From: an uncultured Flavobacteriales bacterium
GTDB taxonomy: Bacteria; Bacteroidota; Bacteroidia; Flavobacteriales_D; Sanyastnellaceae
Assembly (NCBI GenBank): GCA_937890245.1
Contig: CALACF010000075.1
Span: 1 to 8,852, forward strand
Direction of reading: 5' to 3'
DNA length: 8,852 nt
This document shows positions 4,273-8,852 of this stretch, piece after piece. The translations under genes were made by a program, and so were the position numbers. Within the stretch, counting starts at the first letter, position 1. The number at the start of each line of letters is the position of its first letter. The notes beneath the pieces are model-generated. The model did not search any database, was not told the origin of the DNA, and saw only the letters and a list, made by a program, of their open reading frames with translations.

Positions 4273-6663
4273 ATGGCGACAGAAAATACTCTCCGATACC
4301 TCAAGACCGACTACCAGTCGCAAAAGGACGCTCTTCTCCAGCGCGTGCGCGCCCGGTGGCCAAAAGCCTGGAACGATTTTGTGACAAGCAGTTTCGGAAT
4401 TGTTCTGGTGGATCTCGTCGCGTGGGCGCTGTCTACACTGGCCTTCCTGGTGAACCGTCAGGCGGCTGAGGGATACATTCCCACTATGACCCTCCGGGAG
4501 TCTGCCGTGCGAATGGGGGCGCTGGTCGACTACCAGCTTCACGGGCCGTTGCCAGCCACGGTGTCATGCGCGGCCACGATGGTGACCTCCCAGTCGGCTA
4601 TCGTCACTATCCAGAAAAACACTCTTCTCAGGACAGGAGACGACGCGGCCCTGCCCTTCGAGGTCGCCAGGGACTACACTATCGCGGTTGGCGACCTAAC
4701 TCCCAGGGCGACCGTTGTCATGATCAACGCGGATCTGGCGGGCGCCAGCACACTGGCGACGTTCGTCACAGTCACCAACGGGTCCAAGAATGTCGACCTC
4801 GCCGACACGTCCATCGATCTCGTACAGCATGTCGAGGCGGGGCAGACGTTCCAGGTCAGCGGGGACACCCTAGTTTACACTATCGAAGGGATCGAGGCAT
4901 CGCCTGGCGCCGTCAGCAACAACCGCCTCGTGGTCACCCCAGCCTACCTTGGCACCACCACGTCAGGCGTGGCGTCAGAGGTGTACGACCAGCGCATCTC
5001 GTTGGCCCAGGGCCAGACAATCACTGACCGGTTCGTGTCCCCTGTCGCCGAGTCCCCGAAATACGCCGTCAAGTGCAGCCGGACACCGGTTATCGACGGG
5101 TCGGTGTCCGTGACGGTCAACGGCGAAGTATGGACTGGCGTGGCCAATTTGGCTGCATACGGCTCAGACTCACGTGTTTACCGTGTAAAAACGTTCGCGA
5201 GCGGAGAGACTATAGCTGTATTCGGAGATAATGTGTTTGGTCTTCAGATCCCCACGGAGGCCACAGTTCTCGTAGACTACCGAGTGGGCGGCGGGTCGGC
5301 AGGAAACATCGCCCTGAACGCTCTCGATACGTCGATCACCGGTTTGATACTGAGCACGAGCAGCCCGATCCAGGTGGCCATCAAGAACTCCACGTCCACG
5401 GGCGTTGGTGGCCGTGACGCCGAGACACTCGAAGAGGCCCGGATCAGCATACCCTACCACGTCAGGACGAATGACCGAGCGGTCACCACGGCGGACTACC
5501 AGACCATGGCGCAGGCGTTTACAAGCCCGCTCTATGGGTCAGTGGCGTTCGCCAGGTCGACAGTCAGGCGCGAGAATGCGTTGCTTGAGGGAAACATCGC
5601 CATTATCTACGCGTGGACGACTGGCTCAGCTGGGCAGCTGGTTAACCTGAGTGCCCCGCTAAAACTGGCTCTCAAGGACTACATGCAGACTAAGGCGGTG
5701 GGCACTGACTTTGTTGAGGTGTTCGACGGAACCAACGTCCCCGTCCCTGTCAGCTTGCGATTCAAGGTGTTCGATGGATTCGAAGTGCTGGCGACAAAGG
5801 GACTTGTCGAGGACACACTGTCGTCTTTTGTAAACGTTCTTCGGCCTGGCGACCCCGTGCTGTTTTCCAACCTCGTGCGCGAGCTTGACGAGGTGTTCGG
5901 CGTGGACACGATTGACATTGCCTCACCGGCAGCGGACTTGACACCGTCCAACTCCATGGAGTTGTTCACGGCCCCGGATTCAACTTTTGTAAACAGTATT
6001 GACCGAAACGGCAAAGGCACTCCCGTCACGACGACAGACGATGGGAGCATCAGCCTCTACGCAGCCCAATTGCCAGTGTTTCCCCTGCGTGCCTGGTCGT
6101 TCAGGTTGTTTCTCGGGGCCAATGAACTGACCGTCGTTCCGAGCACCAATTCAGGGTATGCGGAGGTTTTTGGGACGAATGTGAGTGTCAGCACAGACAC
6201 TCCCGCGTCTTCGGTGGTGCTGTTTGACCCTGATGCGACGGCCCTCAAGTTCAAGTCGACGGTTCATCTGCTGACGGGGCGGGTGCGGTTGTGGCTTAAA
6301 GGATCGCCAGGTGACCTCACCATGAAGCTGACACCTGTGGCCGGGTATTCGCAGAGTCGTCAGCTAAACGTATACGTTGGTTACACAGGCGACACCACGC
6401 AGACAAAGCGCAGGGAGATCCGGGCAGCCCTGCGGGCGTGGGGCGGAGGCATGGGCATCGGTGGTTCACTATTCGGCGCGGAAGTGGCCGGAGTAAAAAT
6501 TTCCAGGAGTAACGTCACATCTGTTGTTCTAGTGGTTACGGGCGTGACCGGTGTCACGCGTGTTGCACTTGAGACGCCGTCCAACACGGCTCAGCGAATC
6601 GATGCACTCGATTTCGAGTTGCTGAGGCTGGGCGACATCGTATTGAACAACCAGATTGACTAA
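4273..6663 (+). CDS. Baseplate J-like protein (putative baseplate wedge/assembly protein, 796 aa)
   Basis: This is a structural protein of the contractile-tail baseplate, in the group of P2 gpJ, T4 gp6 and large 'putative baseplate assembly' proteins. Recognisable segments are: an N-terminal helical part with DFVTSSFGIVLVDLVAWALS (36-55), matching the usual 'D..s.fG..lld..A' region; FGDNVFG (317-323) and DYRVGGGSAGN (335-345), the characteristic 'FGDG.FG...Y..GGG..GN' signature; GVGGRDAETLEEAR (377-390); and RAVTTADY (402-409), the hallmark of the J family. A further J-type domain follows to about residue 555. Residues about 560-796 add a beta-rich segment and another mixed alpha/beta part (TKRREIRAALRAWGGG) not needed for a minimal gpJ of about 300 residues. 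The start ATG has an in-frame TAG 42 nt upstream and no nearer alternative start upstream. No Shine-Dalgarno is visible. The gene abuts the next one with no gap. Confidence 0.92.
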   Translation: MATENTLRYLKTDYQSQKDALLQRVRARWPKAWNDFVTSSFGIVLVDLVAWALSTLAFLVNRQAAEGYIPTMTLRESAVRMGALVDYQLHGPLPATVSCAATMVTSQSAIVTIQKNTLLRTGDDAALPFEVARDYTIAVGDLTPRATVVMINADLAGASTLATFVTVTNGSKNVDLADTSIDLVQHVEAGQTFQVSGDTLVYTIEGIEASPGAVSNNRLVVTPAYLGTTTSGVASEVYDQRISLAQGQTITDRFVSPVAESPKYAVKCSRTPVIDGSVSVTVNGEVWTGVANLAAYGSDSRVYRVKTFASGETIAVFGDNVFGLQIPTEATVLVDYRVGGGSAGNIALNALDTSITGLILSTSSPIQVAIKNSTSTGVGGRDAETLEEARISIPYHVRTNDRAVTTADYQTMAQAFTSPLYGSVAFARSTVRRENALLEGNIAIIYAWTTGSAGQLVNLSAPLKLALKDYMQTKAVGTDFVEVFDGTNVPVPVSLRFKVFDGFEVLATKGLVEDTLSSFVNVLRPGDPVLFSNLVRELDEVFGVDTIDIASPAADLTPSNSMELFTAPDSTFVNSIDRNGKGTPVTTTDDGSISLYAAQLPVFPLRAWSFRLFLGANELTVVPSTNSGYAEVFGTNVSVSTDTPASSVVLFDPDATALKFKSTVHLLTGRVRLWLKGSPGDLTMKLTPVAGYSQSRQLNVYVGYTGDTTQTKRREIRAALRAWGGGMGIGGSLFGAEVAGVKISRSNVTSVVLVVTGVTGVTRVALETPSNTAQRIDALDFELLRLGDIVLNNQID

Positions 6664-7800
6664 ATGAACCCAAAAGTAGACTCCTTGATGTCAGAGGACG
6701 AGGGCATCGTGCTCTTTCGCCCATACGTCTCACCAACGGCCGCGATGTCGGTGGCCAAAACCCTGTCAACACGCTGGATCGGACAAGGCCCCCAGGTTGA
6801 GGAGTTTGAGCGCCAATTCTCTACCAGGCTCGCAGGTGACCTCCCGTGCGCGGCCACCAACTCAGGCACCAGCGCACTTCACCTGGCCATGCTGCTGGCG
6901 GGTATCGGGCCGGGTGACGAGGTTATCACGACGATTTTCACCTGTACTGCGACCAACATGCCCGTCCTCTACTGCGGGGCAACGCCAGTATTTGCGGATA
7001 TTCAGCCTACCACGCTCAACATCGACCCTGTGTCGGTTCGAGCAAAGCTCACCGAGAAGACCAAAGCCATAGTCTGCGTTCCCTACGGGGGTCTCCCGTG
7101 CGACATGGACGAGCTGCGGCAGATAGCCGATGAGGCGGAGATCCCCCTCATCCAGGACGCCGCGCACGCCATGGGCGCTCAGTACCACGGTGTGTCAATC
7201 GTGAAGCATGCCACCTACAGCATGTTTTCGTTCCAGGCCATCAAGCACTTCACGACCGGCGATGGCGGGATGCTCGTGCTCCCAGACCACCACCAGATCG
7301 AGGATGCCAAGCTTTTAAGGTGGTTCGGGATAGACCGATCCGCCAAGCAGAAGGGCATATGGGAAAATGACATCACCAGGGTGGGCTACAAATACCAGAT
7401 GACCGACATCGCCGCCACGATGGGCCTGGCTGCCCTGGGCGACTGGGACACGATCTGGCAGCACCGGAGGAAGCTCCTAGCCCTTTACGAGCTTGAGTTT
7501 GACGGAATCGACACTGTTGAGTTCGTAGGCGGAGGATTCGACGACCGCACACACGCCGCCTGGCTCTGCACCGTGCTGGTTGACGACCGGGTGGGATGCC
7601 AGGCCATGCTGCGTTCCAAGGGAATCGAAGCGACCCAGGTCCACTACCGCAACGACCGCTACAGCATCATGGGAGGCAGGCGGGACGACATGCCAGGAAT
7701 GGATTCGGTCGACGACAAGTACCTTGTCCTTCCGATGCACATGCAGGTGACTGAGGATGATGTCTACCGGATCACGGATGCGTTGAGGACGGGCTGGTAG
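6664..7800 (+). CDS. DegT/DnrJ/EryC1/StrS-family PLP-dependent sugar aminotransferase (378 aa)
   Basis: Members of this family transfer an amino group, usually from glutamate, onto a keto nucleotide-sugar, giving amino sugars such as perosamine or bacillosamine precursors for surface glycans. Visible features are: the substrate/cofactor loop ATNSGTSALHLAM (64-76); GIGPGDEVITTIFTCTATN (80-98); ADIQPTTLNID (111-121), the usual 'D.....l.iD' stretch; PLIQDAAHAMGA (161-172) with the cofactor-contacting D165; and FSFQAIKHFTTGDGG (188-202), in which K194 aligns with the lysine that forms the internal aldimine with PLP. MTDIAATMGLAAL (246-258) and the C-terminal QVHYR also fit. The length is typical, with no truncation. 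The ATG directly follows the TAA of the baseplate gene with no gap, and the stop overlaps the next start by 1 nt. A second ATG at 6688 would remove eight residues. The exact sugar substrate cannot be told. Confidence 0.93.
   Translation: MNPKVDSLMSEDEGIVLFRPYVSPTAAMSVAKTLSTRWIGQGPQVEEFERQFSTRLAGDLPCAATNSGTSALHLAMLLAGIGPGDEVITTIFTCTATNMPVLYCGATPVFADIQPTTLNIDPVSVRAKLTEKTKAIVCVPYGGLPCDMDELRQIADEAEIPLIQDAAHAMGAQYHGVSIVKHATYSMFSFQAIKHFTTGDGGMLVLPDHHQIEDAKLLRWFGIDRSAKQKGIWENDITRVGYKYQMTDIAATMGLAALGDWDTIWQHRRKLLALYELEFDGIDTVEFVGGGFDDRTHAAWLCTVLVDDRVGCQAMLRSKGIEATQVHYRNDRYSIMGGRRDDMPGMDSVDDKYLVLPMHMQVTEDDVYRITDALRTGW
7785..7788 (+). promoter_or_regulatory. Ribosome binding site candidate for the GTG start at 7800
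   Basis: GAGG lies 11 nt before GTG 7800. It is the only reasonably placed Shine-Dalgarno core seen before any gene in the window and supports the GTG start that overlaps the preceding TAG by one base (TAGTG). Confidence 0.4.
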
Positions 7801-8525
7801 TGGCCTCGCGTGGCTTACTGATCGTCGCATTCCACGAGAATTACGAGCGAGTGGCGGCTGCCTGTGCGCGCTACACGAGGCAGCACACCGACCTCCCTCT
7901 GTTCGTGATTACGAACGTGGCCAGAGAGGCCCGGTCCTCAGTCTGGGATGACATCCCCAACGTGGCATTTCACATGGAGGCCGTTGATCGGGACCGAAAC
8001 CGTGACTTCAAGACCAGGATGGCGGACTTCACCCCCTTCGATGAGACGTTGTACATCGACTCTGACGCGGCAGTGATGGGACCGGGTATTGAGCATGCCT
8101 TTGACCTCCTGGCAGATAATGACCTTGCCCTCAATCACTACGTCCACTGGGACGAGAAAATCCCGATAATCTACGGCAAAGCCATGCGCATGTTCGGCGT
8201 CGCCATGCCCATGTCTGCCTACAGCGGCGCTCTGATCGCGTTCACCCAGAGTCCTGCCGCCCGTGCGCTATTCGCGACATGGCACGACTACTGGGTCAGG
8301 TTCGGCCGGGGCCGGGAGATGCCCTGCCTCGCCTGCGCGGTGAAGAACTCGCCTGAACTTCGCGTGGGAACCTTCGACGAGGGATTTTTCGCCGTCGATT
8401 ACATGGACGCAAGCGCGGTGGTGCAGCACAACTGTGAGGGTTTCGTAGACAAAATCGGGTCGCCTCTCCTCCAGAGGTGGCATCCATTCGATAACGTGGA
8501 CGACTTCAGTTGGACAAAATTATGA
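7800..8525 (+). CDS. GT-A-fold glycosyltransferase-like protein with DSD motif (241 aa)
   Basis: The product is probably a nucleotide-sugar-dependent glycosyltransferase. It opens with a beta-strand GLLIVAFHENYERVAAACAR (5-24) like the first strand of GT-A folds, and has FKTRMADFTPFDETLYIDSD (70-89), which matches the 'K...l...p.d..lYlDsD' segment of GT8-like enzymes. D87 and D89 form the metal-binding DxD motif. SAYSGALIAF (139-148) resembles the 'N.G...f' segment, and VVQHN (207-211) may supply the C-terminal metal-binding histidine. The start is GTG at 7800, overlapping the previous stop; the stop TGA overlaps the next ATG as ATGA. There is no signal peptide or membrane span, so it should be cytoplasmic. 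It sits between a sugar aminotransferase and a second glycosyltransferase-like gene, consistent with one glycan pathway. Family membership is inferred from motifs; donor and acceptor are unknown. Confidence 0.8.
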   Translation: MASRGLLIVAFHENYERVAAACARYTRQHTDLPLFVITNVAREARSSVWDDIPNVAFHMEAVDRDRNRDFKTRMADFTPFDETLYIDSDAAVMGPGIEHAFDLLADNDLALNHYVHWDEKIPIIYGKAMRMFGVAMPMSAYSGALIAFTQSPAARALFATWHDYWVRFGRGREMPCLACAVKNSPELRVGTFDEGFFAVDYMDASAVVQHNCEGFVDKIGSPLLQRWHPFDNVDDFSWTKL

Positions 8526-8852
8526 AAGTTTGGGCTATTATCGCGGTGGCGGCTGACTTCCCAACCGAGCTGTGGGAGATGTGCGTAAGGAGCACAGCCC
8601 GCCACTGCGAAGGCATTATCGTGCGCATGGACAAGTTCAAGGGGACTGACGCCGTCGAGCGAGCGGAAGCCATACCAGGGGTAAAGAAGGTGATCCTGGC
8701 TGAAGGTGAGTGGAATCCTTCAAACTGGAGAGAGGAGCTGGTGAGGGAACTCGACGTGATCCGCCCGGACATCGTGCTGACACCGGACCACGATGAAACC
8801 TTCGGCGACGGCTTTCGGGAGGAGATGGAACGGTTCTGGCGCAGTGACAAGA
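8522..8852 (+). CDS. Glycosyltransferase family 2-like protein, partial (C-terminus off the right edge)
   Basis: The frame begins at ATG 8522, sharing ATGA with the stop of the upstream gene, and is open to the window end (110 complete codons). The N-terminal strand MKVWAIIAVAADFPTELWEM is followed by a second strand (GIIVRMD, 31-37), a segment ending VKKVILAEGEWNPSNWREEL (54-73), then RPDIVLTPDHDETFGDGFRE (81-100). The last matches the 'pDwvl.lD.DE.f......e' region seen in many family 2-like glycosyltransferases, where the acidic residues (here D89, D91, E92) bind metal and the nucleotide. With the catalytic half missing, the call rests mainly on that motif and on the neighbours, a sugar aminotransferase and a GT-A-like protein. 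No Shine-Dalgarno is visible, so translational coupling to the upstream gene is likely. Confidence 0.65.
   Translation, partial: MKVWAIIAVAADFPTELWEMCVRSTARHCEGIIVRMDKFKGTDAVERAEAIPGVKKVILAEGEWNPSNWREELVRELDVIRPDIVLTPDHDETFGDGFREEMERFWRSDK

Noticed and set aside
4060..4542. Minus-strand open frame of 160 codons across the intergenic region
   Set aside because: It overlaps the starts of both the helicase (same strand, different frame) and the baseplate gene (antisense), which are strongly supported by motifs.
6542..6559. Perfect 7-bp hairpin (GCGTGAC / GTCACGC, 4-nt loop) as a terminator
   Set aside because: It is inside the baseplate coding region about 100 nt before its end, has no T-run, and comes from the repeated Thr-Gly-Val codons.

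Overview
The window looks like part of a tailed bacteriophage genome (Caudoviricetes, probably with a contractile tail). This rests on a recognisable baseplate J-type protein, dense packing of short genes with 0-7 nt gaps or 1-4 nt overlaps, many small proteins of unknown function, and no ribosomal, tRNA or host metabolic operon. By eye the base composition is moderately GC-rich with G/C-ending codons favoured throughout, and no segment stands out as foreign. The host cannot be named. Strong Shine-Dalgarno sequences are missing before nearly every gene, which suggests a host that initiates translation often without them.

The layout is two divergent gene blocks around a short AT-rich intergenic region (4142-4272). 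The minus-strand block, read from 4141 down to 1, runs: an XPD/DinG-like superfamily 2 helicase with four candidate iron-sulfur cysteines; a 260-residue protein with a C-terminal zinc ribbon; a 110-residue unknown protein followed by an in-frame 36-codon open extension after its TAA; a 199-residue protein with a Gly8 run and a disordered acidic tail; a 61-residue protein; and the N-terminal 112 residues of a protein ending in (DEDKK)n repeats that runs off the left edge.

The plus-strand block, 4273 to the right edge, runs: a 796-residue baseplate J-like protein; a 378-residue DegT/DnrJ/EryC1/StrS-family sugar aminotransferase; a 241-residue GT-A-type glycosyltransferase-like protein with a DSD motif; and the start of a second, family 2-like glycosyltransferase that runs off the right edge. 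These four genes are contiguous or overlapping and are presumably co-transcribed.

The most interesting points are a baseplate gene fused into an apparent operon with an amino-sugar and glycosyl-transfer cassette, which suggests phage-encoded glycan modification of the virion, DNA or host surface, and the possible readthrough or reading-frame interruption at 1241-1243. The helicase plus zinc-ribbon pair at the head of the minus-strand operon is probably a nucleic-acid-processing module whose role is unknown. The window is almost fully coding, and no RNA gene, CRISPR array, insertion sequence, integrase or attachment site was seen.
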